A stretch of DNA of 12,312 nt from Streptosporangiaceae bacterium. GTDB taxonomy: Bacteria; Actinomycetota; Actinomycetes; Streptosporangiales; Streptosporangiaceae. The notes under the pieces were generated by a model. The model did no database searches, was not told the origin of the DNA, and worked only from the letters and a program-made list of their open reading frames with translations. Location: positions 1 through 12,312 of the forward strand of contig JASHSZ010000076.1 in NCBI GenBank assembly GCA_030040815.1, written 5' to 3'. Below are positions 1 to 5,840 of the stretch, piece by piece. A program made the position numbers and the translations under genes. Within the stretch, counting starts at the first letter, position 1. Each line of letters opens with the position of its first letter.

Positions 1-1447
1 CGTTGTAGCCGCGGTAGCTCACCCGGCTGATCGAGATCTGCTGATAGGTAGGATCGGCTGCAGCCTGCTGCGCCGCCTGCTGCTGCCAGTCGGCCAGGGC
101 ATCGGCCTGCGGGTGTGTGCTCCACGCGACCACCACGACGAACCCTGCGGGCGTACCAGTGAACTGAACGTCGCCAGGCGTCGTCGACGCGACGGCCCAG
201 CCAGGCGGCAGACCGATAGCAAACCCGCTGGGGTCGTCGTAGGTGTGCCAGCGGGCCGCCGACGCCTCTTGCCCGGTCGCCGTGTGACCGGTGCCAGCCG
301 CGTGTGCGCCGGGTGCGCGGCCGGGATGCGCGAGCACGAGGAACGCGACGACGGCCGCGGCCGCGGCAACAGCCGCCGCAGCAACGACCAAGCGCCCGCG
401 ACGCCTGCGACGCCGGACGACGTCGATCTGGCGGGGTGGCTCCATCGAGCGCCGCGGCGCCAAGGGCCTGGTAGCCGTGGGTTCCGCGTTAACACGGCTG
501 GGTCCGGCGGGGGCGAGGCCAAGTGCTTCGCCTTCGGTTCTGCGGTGCGATGCTCTCGCCGGGACGGGGGCCTCGTACCGGCCTATGCCGGCTGCGCGCT
601 GGAACGCCGCGGTGAATTCGCCGCAGCTGGGGTAGCGATCGCTGGGTGACTTGGCCAGCGCCCGGCCCAGGACTGCATCCAGCTCCGCAGGCAGCCCCCG
701 ACGGCGAGCCGACAGTGGCGGCGGAGGCTCGGACATGTGCGCGGTGAGGACGGCCATGACGTTATCGTGGGGGAACGGCGCCTGCCCGGTCAGCATCTCG
801 ACGGCGGCGCAAGCCAGCGCGTACTGGTCTGCCTGGCCGTCGACGCGCCGACCCTCGATCTGCTCTGGTGCGGCATAGTCAGCCGTTCCCAGGAATCTGC
901 CGGTGCTGGTCAGCGTGACCGCTCCCATTGTGGCCTTCGTCAGCCCGAAGTCCGCCAGGTACACGTGATCCGGCCGGCCCTTGCGGACGTCCAACAGCAT
1001 GTTCCCTGGCTTGACATCGCGGTGAACCAGTCCAGCGGCGTGCGCAGCGTCGAGTGCTGACGCAACCGATACCAGGATCGCGGACACCTGATCGACGCTC
1101 AGCGGACCCTCGCGCGCCAGGAGCGACCGAACGTCGCCGCCGGCGACATACCGCATGGCGATAAACAGCACGCCGGCCGATTCACCGGCCTCGAACACCG
1201 GGATGATGTGCGGGTCGTCCACACCCGCCGCGGCCTTTGACTCGCGGACGAACCGCTGCCGGAATTCCGTGTCCGAGGCGACGGACGGGGCCATGATCTT
1301 CAGTGCCACCAGCCGGCCGAGCTGATTGTCACGCGCCCTGAACACGACCGCCATACCGCCGTGGCCGATCTGCCTCTCGAGCACGTACTTGCCGATCCGG
1401 GAGCCGGGGCCGAAGTGGCTCTCCTCCCATGGCAGGTCGCTGACCAT
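1..1447 (-). CDS. PknB-type membrane-anchored Ser/Thr protein kinase, C-terminus cut by window edge
   Basis: Phosphorylates Ser/Thr of target proteins, with a cytoplasmic kinase domain and an outer sensor domain. Seen: 482 codons before the left edge. Kinase domain about residues 18-285, with Gly-loop GHGGMAVV (28-35), catalytic Lys50 (VALK), Glu69 in helix C, HRDVKPGN (142-149, Asp144), DFG (166-168) and AAPEQ (192-196). All catalytic residues are present, so it should be active. A Pro/Arg-rich linker with a run of Arg (345-350) precedes one membrane helix (about 352-373). Beyond it is an extracytoplasmic part reading WHTYDDPSGFAIGLPPGW, a type common behind actinobacterial kinase anchors. 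Start: ATG at 1447 has GGAGG six bases upstream. The frame stays open upstream to a GTG at 1612, giving a possible 55-residue extension with Cys and Trp (see findings). The ligand and substrates are unknown. It is downstream of, and co-directional with, the small membrane proteins, but 370 bp separate them. Confidence 0.93.
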   Translation of the reverse strand, partial: MVSDLPWEESHFGPGSRIGKYVLERQIGHGGMAVVFRARDNQLGRLVALKIMAPSVASDTEFRQRFVRESKAAAGVDDPHIIPVFEAGESAGVLFIAMRYVAGGDVRSLLAREGPLSVDQVSAILVSVASALDAAHAAGLVHRDVKPGNMLLDVRKGRPDHVYLADFGLTKATMGAVTLTSTGRFLGTADYAAPEQIEGRRVDGQADQYALACAAVEMLTGQAPFPHDNVMAVLTAHMSEPPPPLSARRRGLPAELDAVLGRALAKSPSDRYPSCGEFTAAFQRAAGIGRYEAPVPARASHRRTEGEALGLAPAGPSRVNAEPTATRPLAPRRSMEPPRQIDVVRRRRRRGRLVVAAAAVAAAAAVVAFLVLAHPGRAPGAHAAGTGHTATGQEASAARWHTYDDPSGFAIGLPPGWAVASTTPGDVQFTGTPAGFVVVVAWSTHPQADALADWQQQAAQQAAADPTYQQISISRVSYRGYN

Positions 1448-1817
1448 TCCGCCTCCGGCTGGGCCGCCGCCGTATGTCCAAACCACGTCATTGTCGCGCA
1501 TCCAGCGCTCGGGCCGGCACATTCCGGCCTCGCAGGCCCACCGATGGCCCCTGCCCGCCAGGCTGACTGCCCAGGACTCGTAAATCGGGCACGCGCCTGG
1601 GTACCGCGACACGCCATCCCCGGCTCCGGCTGATCACGCCGCCGTGGGCTCACATAGGTCCGGCCAGGCCCTGGGCTGCCCACAGGCACAGCGTGTCACG
1701 GTGGCAGGGCGCCGAAAGCTCGGCATGATCGGCGATCTCGATCACGTCCCTGTCCCACCAGCCCGCGGCCGCCGAGCGCGAAGTCGGGAGCTACTCACAT
1801 TGGCCGCGCGGCAGCGC
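1448..1817. other. 370-bp gap between kinase and 55-aa membrane protein
   Basis: No gene is established here. On the minus strand the kinase frame stays open from 1447 to a TGA at 1634-1636, and the same frame upstream of that TGA holds a 30-codon ORF (1634-1726) with a C-x-C-x9-C pattern. The region may hold the kinase promoter or an N-terminal extension of the kinase. I see no convincing -10/-35 pair and no terminator hairpin. Confidence 0.4.
1634..1726 (-). CDS. possible 30-aa Cys-containing ORF in kinase frame
   Basis: This is an ATG-started 30-codon ORF (a GTG at 1699 is an alternative start) containing RCACGQPRAWPDLCEP, that is C-x-C-x9-C. It ends in TGA at 1634-1636, in the same frame as the kinase, which reopens directly after it. 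It could be a leader peptide, the broken N-terminus of a longer kinase, or chance. No family is recognised. Ribosome-binding support is weak. Confidence 0.18.
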   Translation of the reverse strand: MPSFRRPATVTRCACGQPRAWPDLCEPTAA

Positions 1818-1985
1818 TCATGGGCGCTTCAAGAACCTCAAATAGAACGCCGCGAACACCAGGACGACTCCGACGTTGACTATCAGCCGCGGCCAGAAGT
1901 CGTGCCTGAAGAATAGGACGTCCACACCGACCACGACGGCTACCAGCGCGAGCACATAAAGCACCGTGGCTGCCTGTCTTCCCAC
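1818..1985 (-). CDS. 55-aa small membrane protein, two predicted helices
   Basis: Start GTG at 1985, the first start after two in-frame TAG codons; stop TGA. Helix 1 is about residues 7-26 (ATVLYVLALVAVVVGVDVLF). A short basic/aromatic turn (FFRHDFWPRL) follows, then helix 2 at about 34-50 (LIVNVGVVLVFAAFYLRF), and the chain ends in KRP. The hydrophobic pattern, the charged turn and the good codon use support a real gene despite its length. From memory it resembles a short conserved hypothetical family in Gram-positive bacteria with the pattern DFLFF-(K/R)-x-x-FW-x-RL-I-N-(I/V)-G; this needs a search. The function is unknown. It is the last small membrane protein before the kinase. The ribosome-binding site is weak. 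Confidence 0.75.
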   Translation of the reverse strand: MGRQAATVLYVLALVAVVVGVDVLFFRHDFWPRLIVNVGVVLVFAAFYLRFLKRP

Positions 1986-2143
1986 CGGTTCGTTCTACTA
2001 TGCGCGGCGAAGCGGAGCAAGCGTGGGGACGTTCATCCACACCTTCGACCTGGTGCGCGGGCTGAACCCCGCGGACCACTGGCGACCGTCGGCAACGCTT
2101 GCCGCGAGGCTACCGGTACGCCGGGCCTTGGGTGAGCTGCTCT

Positions 2144-2392
2144 TCAGGCCGGCAAGCTCGGGCTCGAGGTTCTTCTCAGCCCCATCCACAAGTCGTGGTC
2201 CGGCCCGATGTGCAACTCGGCCGCGGTGATCAGCTTTTCCAGGGCGGCTCTCGGCGCCGCCCGCCGGGCCTCCGCAACGTCGTGCAATCGCTGAGCTGGT
2301 GAGCGCTGTCGGCGCAGGACGCCGTCCGGCGTGTCCGAGTTACCCGACAGAGCCCGCCCAGATCCTGCTCCGGCCTTGCGCCGGATTCCCAT
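2144..2392 (-). CDS. doubtful 82-aa ORF
   Basis: ATG lies three bases after the stop of the upstream 74-aa gene, which is operon-like spacing. The first 30 residues are low in complexity and rich in Arg, Gly and Ser. The middle (RLHDVAEARRAAPRAALEKL then ITAAELHIGPDHDLWMGL) looks like a normal helical soluble domain, and the tail RRTSSPSLPA looks non-native. Three rare AGA codons are present. It may be a real small gene, or a decayed one in which only the middle is still genuine sequence. No family is recognised. The competing frame at 1998-2189 looks no better. Confidence 0.35.
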   Translation of the reverse strand: MGIRRKAGAGSGRALSGNSDTPDGVLRRQRSPAQRLHDVAEARRAAPRAALEKLITAAELHIGPDHDLWMGLRRTSSPSLPA

Positions 2393-2395
2393 CGG

Positions 2396-2620
2396 CTAGT
2401 CCGTCCAGTCGAGCTGATCAGCCGGGCAGCCAACCGAGAGACCGTACTGCGTAGCCTCGGCGCGGCCGGCCGCGTCACCCTTCGGGTACCGGAACACCTT
2501 CCCGGCGAAGACCACCACGTGGTAATCGCCGGCACCGAAGTCGGCATACCACCCGCCGTCAGCTATCAGGACCTCGGCAAGCTTCTGGGCTAGGTCGTCG
2601 GCGTGGTCAGTTCGTACCAG
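2396..2620 (-). CDS. 74-aa soluble hypothetical protein with a non-canonical (CTG) start
   Basis: The sequence is convincing for a small soluble alpha/beta protein: helix DHADDLAQKLAEVLIADGG, then strands around WYADFGAGDYHVVVF and AGKVFRYPKGD, a second helix, and the C-terminus GCPADQLDWTD. No ATG, GTG or TTG lies between the in-frame TAG at 2636-2638 (stop of the gene before) and the conserved-looking part. The best start is CTG at 2620, preceded by CCGGGA; another CTG lies at 2629. The frame is the same as that of the upstream 122-aa membrane protein, so read-through of its TAG would give a fusion. The role is unknown. It is the first soluble product after the run of membrane proteins. Confidence 0.65.
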   Translation of the reverse strand: MVRTDHADDLAQKLAEVLIADGGWYADFGAGDYHVVVFAGKVFRYPKGDAAGRAEATQYGLSVGCPADQLDWTD

Positions 2621-2635
2621 TCCCGGCAGCGGCTG

Positions 2636-3004
2636 CTAGTCGCCCCGCGCGGAGCTGCCCGGAGCGAAGCCGACGTCGCGCAGCCGGGACCGCTGGGTAA
2701 CGGGCGGTCTGCCGGCCTCGGCCGCGCCAGGGCTCGACGCCGGGGCGACGCGACGAACGATCTGCTCTGCCATCCCGTACAGGAGCGGCAGTGCGCCAGC
2801 CACGACACCCCCGATCTGGTTGATGTGCGCCACGCCCGGGCCGATGACCTTCGCATGGCCGTCGATCTCGCGGACCAGGTCAGCCGAGTCCTCCAGGTTC
2901 GCCGCGATCCGATTCAGCAGTGTGCCGGCCCAGAAGAGATAGAGCGCCAGGCCACCGGTGAGCACGGCGATGACGACGACTGTGAGCACCACCAGGCGCT
3001 TCAT
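2636..3004 (-). CDS. 122-aa single-pass membrane protein (cluster member E)
   Basis: The N-terminal membrane helix is about residues 4-24 (LVVLTVVVIAVLTGGLALYLF). It is followed by a long helical part (LLNRIAANLEDSADLVREID), then GHAKVIGPGVAHINQIGGVV, the hydrophobic patch AGALPLLYGMAEQIV, and a disordered basic tail. Start ATG at 3004 overlaps the stop of the preceding gene (ATGA), so translation is probably coupled. The frame is open further upstream to about 3421, but that part is shadow of the neighbours. The Gly/Pro-rich GHAKVIGPG-to-ALPLLYG segment makes it the most distinctive protein of the set. The function is unknown; a scaffold or subunit of a membrane complex is only a guess. Confidence 0.82.
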   Translation of the reverse strand: MKRLVVLTVVVIAVLTGGLALYLFWAGTLLNRIAANLEDSADLVREIDGHAKVIGPGVAHINQIGGVVAGALPLLYGMAEQIVRRVAPASSPGAAEAGRPPVTQRSRLRDVGFAPGSSARGD

Positions 3005-3276
3005 CGCTGTGCCTTCCCGAGCACCCGACCGAGGAGCAAGTGGTGCTGCAGACCTTCGGCAAGCACGGCATCGACGCCGTCGGCGACCTGCGGGATGAGC
3101 CCAGCTTCGGCGGTGTTTGCCGCTGCGGCGCGCAGCGTTTCCCGCACCTCGACGACACGGTCGTCGATGCGCTTCACCTGGTAGATGAGCAGGCTTAGCA
3201 GTCCGGCCACCGCTGCGTCGACGAGGAAGCCCGCCCCGATCGCCCGCCGCCAGGCGGTCCTGTCGTAGGACGTCAT
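3001..3276 (-). CDS. 91-aa single-pass membrane protein (cluster member D)
   Basis: A short basic N-terminus (SYDRTAWRRA) precedes a membrane helix at about residues 13-33 (GAGFLVDAAVAGLLSLLIYQ). An amphipathic helix follows (KRIDDRVVEVRETLRAAAAN), then a second helical stretch. Start ATG at 3276 is two bases after the stop of the gene before, and its stop overlaps the next start by four bases (ATGA). The architecture is like DUF948-type proteins (membrane helix plus heptad-like tail), but I cannot assign a family. The function is unknown. Confidence 0.85.
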   Translation of the reverse strand: MTSYDRTAWRRAIGAGFLVDAAVAGLLSLLIYQVKRIDDRVVEVRETLRAAAANTAEAGLIPQVADGVDAVLAEGLQHHLLLGRVLGKAQR

Positions 3277-3278
3277 TG

Positions 3279-3563
3279 TTAGCCGCCCAACCGGGCGCGC
3301 CCGCGCTCCAGCCCGCCGGCGATCGCGTTGGCGTCGTCGATGGTGGTGCGCAGCGCACTGAGCGGAGCGGTATTGCGCTCGGCGTCCCGCAGCGCCGCGC
3401 TGATCTTCGGCGCCTCGTCACCGATGGACCGCGCGTAGGCCAGGATCGCTGACACCAGCACGACGACGACAGCCACGACGGCCGAGCCGATGGCGTAGCC
3501 AGCTGTCCAGCCTGACTGGTGGGTGCGAGCGGTTCTCGGCCGGGCCTGGGAGCGTCGATGCAA
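3279..3563 (-). CDS. 94-aa single-pass membrane protein (cluster member C)
   Basis: The start is TTG at 3563; a TGA lies three codons upstream in frame and no ATG or GTG suits. GAGGGGAAG lies about 10-18 bases upstream. A basic, Arg-rich N-terminus of about 18 residues precedes a long membrane helix (about 22-44, AIGSAVVAVVVVLVSAILAY). An amphipathic helix follows with DAERNTAPLSALRTTIDDAN. It ends two bases before the next start. The function is unknown. The basic head suggests that the N-terminus is cytoplasmic. Confidence 0.8.
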   Translation of the reverse strand: MHRRSQARPRTARTHQSGWTAGYAIGSAVVAVVVVLVSAILAYARSIGDEAPKISAALRDAERNTAPLSALRTTIDDANAIAGGLERGRARLGG

Positions 3564-3588
3564 TGGAACTCACTTCCCCTCGGACGGC

Positions 3589-3816
3589 TCAGACCGTGTC
3601 GCAGAACTCGCGGACTGGCTGGAGACTTGAATTGACCGACGTGAGCCGGTCTGGCACGGTCCTGGTCAGGTCTGCAACGGTCCGAACCGCGCTGGTTGTG
3701 GCGCTCAGGTCGGCCTGGATGGCCCGCAGGTGGAAGATCACTCGGATCAGGCCCACTGCCGTGACGCCGATGATAAGCGTGGAGGCTGCCAGGGTCGTCT
3801 GGGCTTCTGCTCGCAT
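3589..3816 (-). CDS. 75-aa single-pass membrane protein (cluster member B)
   Basis: Start ATG at 3816 is chosen because GGGAGG lies eight bases upstream; the in-frame GTG at 3825 would overlap that site. The membrane helix is about residues 8-28 (LAASTLIIGVTAVGLIRVIF). A heptad-like tail follows (HLRAIQADLSATTSAVRTVA, then DLTRTVPDRLTSVNSSLQPV). This order, with repeated small and hydrophobic positions, resembles DUF948-type proteins. The function is unknown. Confidence 0.82.
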   Translation of the reverse strand: MRAEAQTTLAASTLIIGVTAVGLIRVIFHLRAIQADLSATTSAVRTVADLTRTVPDRLTSVNSSLQPVREFCDTV

Positions 3817-3834
3817 AGATGGCACCTCCCTCGC

Positions 3835-4089
3835 CTAGCTCAGCAGCTTGGCGACCGAGTCCGCGTACCGCGTGGCTCCGGCCGAGACATCCTTCACGGT
3901 CTGGTCGGTAGTAGCGAGCGCATCCGGCACGCCATTGAGGTCGCTGACGAGTTCCGCACCGTCGGCCAGGATCTGGTCGCTCGCATGGCGGATTCGCTCC
4001 AGCGCCGCAAGTACTCGGTTGAGCAGGTAGATCACCAAGGGCAGCACCAGCAGCATCAGAATTGCGTTACCGATCCGCCACAAGCGCAT
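3835..4089 (-). CDS. 84-aa single-pass membrane protein (cluster member A, first of the run)
   Basis: Start ATG at 4089 is chosen over the ATG at 4095 because GGGGGAGG lies seven bases before the former and only one base before the latter. Basic MRLWR precedes a membrane helix (about 8-25, NAILMLLVLPLVIYLLNR). A long helical tail follows (LAALERIRHASDQILADGAE, then DLNGVPDALATTDQTVKDVS). It shares its overall plan with the next four genes. It lies 200 bp downstream of the MarR gene on the same strand, so it could be part of that transcript or have its own promoter in the gap. Confidence 0.85.
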   Translation of the reverse strand: MRLWRIGNAILMLLVLPLVIYLLNRVLAALERIRHASDQILADGAELVSDLNGVPDALATTDQTVKDVSAGATRYADSVAKLLS

Positions 4090-4289
4090 GACCATACCTC
4101 CCCCGTGCGGTCCAGGCCGCGTGACCCGCATCGCATGGGGTGTACCCGGGAATCCGCGTAGCGCACATCAGGACCGTCCGCCGTGCCGAATGCCCTCTCC
4201 CGCCGCGCCGCGCAGGTCCGCGAGCTTCGGCGACGGACCAGACATCCGCACACGGCGCCTAGTCGGTGGCTACGGCTGAGAGCCCGTCA

Positions 4290-4784
4290 TCACGCCGGTG
4301 CGAACGGTGTCGAGCCTGCAGAAACCGGCAGGGCCGGGTCGATCCGCAGTCTTCGTCCCAGGTCGGTCAGCACCGCGATGACCTGCTGTGCGCTGTCGTC
4401 GGGGAGATAGCTGAGTGCTATTCGCAGCAGGTCGTCCGCGTGGCGGGTGCTGTACCTGGCCACTTGGTCCAGGTGCCTGGCAGAGAGCCTGACCAGGGTG
4501 CGGCGCCGGTCCGCCGGATCGGCGTTGATCTCAGCTATGCCCTTGACGCGAAGCTTGTTGACCGACTCAGATACGTGGCTCTGCGGAAGTCCTGTCCTGG
4601 CCGTGATGTCCGAGATTGAGCTGCCCGGATGCGCGAGAACATCCCGCATAACGATGAGGGCACCGGCCGGAAGGGCAGTTCCAAAGGGTCCCAGCCCGTC
4701 GTCCTCAAGGTCGCCTTCGCGCATCGCGCGCTCGCCGATGCGAGTCAACTGCCTGCCGAGGATGATGAGGTCCAGCGCGTCCAT
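4290..4784 (-). CDS. MarR-family transcriptional regulator
   Basis: Winged-helix DNA-binding repressor, probably dimeric, 164 aa. Seen: helices before LPAGALIVMRDVLAHPGSS, a helix-turn-helix with recognition helix around ISDITARTGLPQSHVSESVN, the wing DPADRRRTLVRLS, and C-terminal dimerisation helices. Start ATG at 4784 is preceded by TATTAT-N6, a leaderless arrangement; the upstream in-frame ATG at 4799 lies inside the operator-like repeat and is less likely. A perfect inverted repeat covers the -10 region, so autorepression is likely. By position and strand it may control the downstream small membrane proteins. The ligand is unknown. Confidence 0.93.
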   Translation of the reverse strand: MDALDLIILGRQLTRIGERAMREGDLEDDGLGPFGTALPAGALIVMRDVLAHPGSSISDITARTGLPQSHVSESVNKLRVKGIAEINADPADRRRTLVRLSARHLDQVARYSTRHADDLLRIALSYLPDDSAQQVIAVLTDLGRRLRIDPALPVSAGSTPFAPA

Positions 4785-4790
4785 GCCTGC

Positions 4791-4796
4791 ATAATA
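4791..4796 (-). promoter_or_regulatory. -10 box (TATTAT) of leaderless marR transcript
   Basis: TATTAT stands exactly six bases before the ATG at 4784, matching the TANNNT-N6-start pattern of actinobacterial leaderless genes. No good -35 is visible. It overlaps the left arm of the inverted repeat. Confidence 0.5.
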
Positions 4797-4813
4797 CATC
4801 GCAGAAGATGTAT
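4794..4813. promoter_or_regulatory. MarR operator candidate: perfect 7-bp inverted repeat
   Basis: The sequence is ATACATC-gcagaa-GATGTAT, with arms perfectly matched and a 6-bp spacer. Size and spacing suit a dimeric winged-helix regulator. It covers the -10 of the marR gene. A further GATGTA half-site begins at 4821, 14 bases after the start of the right arm. Confidence 0.6.
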
Positions 4814-4876
4814 CGCGCGTGATGTAGCATGAGCGCGCGGGTAGTTGTGCGTGCGCGCAGCCAACCTGCGGTGCCG

Positions 4877-4882
4877 TACACT
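4877..4882 (+). promoter_or_regulatory. -10 box (TACACT) of the tRNA gene
   Basis: TACACT lies 15 bases before the tRNA 5' end. No clear -35 is seen at the normal distance. Confidence 0.4.
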
Positions 4883-4897
4883 ATGGCGGGTTCGACT

Positions 4898-4970
4898 GCG
4901 CTCGTAGCTCAACGGATAGAGCATCTGACTACGGATCAGAAGGTTGGGGGTTCGAGTCCCTCCGAGCGCG
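4898..4970 (+). tRNA. tRNA-Arg (anticodon ACG)
   Basis: A full 73-nt cloverleaf. The acceptor stem GCGCTCG pairs with CGAGCGC and the discriminator is G. The D stem is GCTC/GAGC. The anticodon stem TCTGA/TCAGA holds loop CTACGGA, so the anticodon is ACG (A34 would be converted to inosine) and reads CGN arginine codons. The T stem GGGGG/CCCTC has one G-T pair and loop TTCGAGT. CCA is not encoded. Confidence 0.97.
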
Positions 4971-5028
4971 CTACCTGCAGAAACGTGCCTTGTCCTGCTC
5001 GTCGTGGGCACAGCGGCCAAGTTCGCAT

Positions 5029-5586
5029 CTAGCTCACGGAATCTGCGGTGATGTCGCGGCCTAGCTCCAGCCGCAGCTGATCTTCGACGCGCATCCCGTC
5101 TGGGCCGAAAGCGGCCATAACAGCCGTCGTCAGGTCGTCCGCGGCCTTACCTAGCTCGCCGGCGACTTGCCACAGTTCGCCCAGCGTCTGGGCGGTAACG
5201 GCCACGTCTTCATCACGGCGCGAAGTACGCAGTTCGACCATGATGCCGTCAGGCCGCATCGCCCACGCATCATGGATAACCCGGTTGCGCTTGGTATTAG
5301 CTGCGTTGCATGCCTTGAGCGCCTCGTCGAACTGCGCCTTTGCCTGGGGCCCGAGATCGGTATGAACCTCAGCGACGTGCCCGCAGGTCTCGATCAGATT
5401 GTGTGCCGTGAGGTGGCCATCGACCACCGGCGCGTACTTGCTGCCCACGAGCGCGGCGAACGCGGCCCTGAGTACCCGCTCCAGGTAAGACGCCTCAAGG
5501 ACGACCCCGCCCAGGGCCCGCCGCAGGTCATTGACCTCATCAACGTTCACCTCACGAGCATCGCTCAGCCAGGCAAGATACGTCAC
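5029..5586 (-). CDS. HEPN-like protein, possible RNase
   Basis: A 185-aa, all-helical protein with no membrane helix. Residues 100-105 read R-N-R-V-I-H, an R-N-x3-H motif within KRNRVIHDAW. In HEPN RNases this motif (R-polar-x3-5-H) forms the active site at a dimer interface. Helices before it (EASYLERVLRAAFAAL; AKAQFDEALKACNAANTK) and after it (AQTLGELWQVAGELGKAADD) fit a four-helix HEPN bundle. GTG at 5586 is the start used; the ribosome-binding site is weak, and an internal GTG 12 codons later is possible. Such proteins act in toxin-antitoxin, abortive infection and RNA processing, but many HEPN-like proteins are inactive. No antitoxin (MNT-type) gene is adjacent. It is convergent with the tRNA-Arg and divergent from egtA. 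The assignment rests on the motif and helix content only. Confidence 0.7.
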   Translation of the reverse strand: MTYLAWLSDAREVNVDEVNDLRRALGGVVLEASYLERVLRAAFAALVGSKYAPVVDGHLTAHNLIETCGHVAEVHTDLGPQAKAQFDEALKACNAANTKRNRVIHDAWAMRPDGIMVELRTSRRDEDVAVTAQTLGELWQVAGELGKAADDLTTAVMAAFGPDGMRVEDQLRLELGRDITADSVS

Positions 5587-5690
5587 CCAAATGCTGATGC
5601 GCTGCTCGGCGCGCTAGCTGCCCGATGTGCGCTGAGGAGCGTCAGCGTCAGGCGCCGGCGCGTGGGTATCCATAACGGAGCGCCTGGATC

Positions 5691-5712
5691 GGTCTGAACC
5701 GACTGTCAGACC
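5691..5712. promoter_or_regulatory. inverted repeat upstream of egtA
   Basis: GGTCTGA-N8-TCAGACC, with perfect 7-bp arms. It lies 128-150 bp before the egtA ATG, in the 254-bp region shared with the divergent HEPN-like gene. It may be an operator; it sits where the -35 would be if TACCAT at 5720-5725 is the -10. Confidence 0.4.
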
Positions 5713-5734
5713 CCGGACGTACCATGAAAGTGCG

Positions 5735-5753
5735 GCCGCTCCCTGGGAGCGGC
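5735..5753 (+). promoter_or_regulatory. strong hairpin in egtA leader
   Basis: GCCGCTCC-ctg-GGAGCGGC is a perfect 8-bp G/C-rich stem with a 3-base loop (effectively a 19-bp palindrome), 88 bp before the egtA ATG. There is no T-run. It could be an mRNA leader structure, an operator, or part of an attenuator. Confidence 0.4.
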
Positions 5754-5840
5754 AGGGCATGGACGGCTGTTAATCGGTCGCCCCGCACCGACCCGCGGCG
5801 GGCAGCCAAGCCCGCCGGCCCGGACCTGGAGGGGCCATAT

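Noticed and set aside
19..649. Open frames on both strands over the kinase tail
   Set aside because: They are Arg/Pro/Ser-rich shadows of the kinase frame, which has a full set of kinase motifs.
2603..3184. 193-aa plus-strand frame over the small membrane genes
   Set aside because: It is antisense to genes with overlapping starts and stops, membrane helices and ribosome-binding sites; its own composition is shadow-like.
4950..4970. tRNA 3' end as a phage or element attachment site
   Set aside because: I found no second copy of the tRNA 3' end and no integrase in the window.
4981..5020. GTGCC...GGCAC pair between tRNA and HEPN-like gene as a terminator
   Set aside because: The five-base stem with a loop of about 18 bases is no better than chance at this GC content.
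5724..5840. N-terminal extension of EgtA from the upstream ATG
   Set aside because: The 39 extra residues are Arg/Pro/Gly-rich, have no ribosome-binding site and cross a strong palindrome. The ATG at 5841 has GGAGGGG at good distance.
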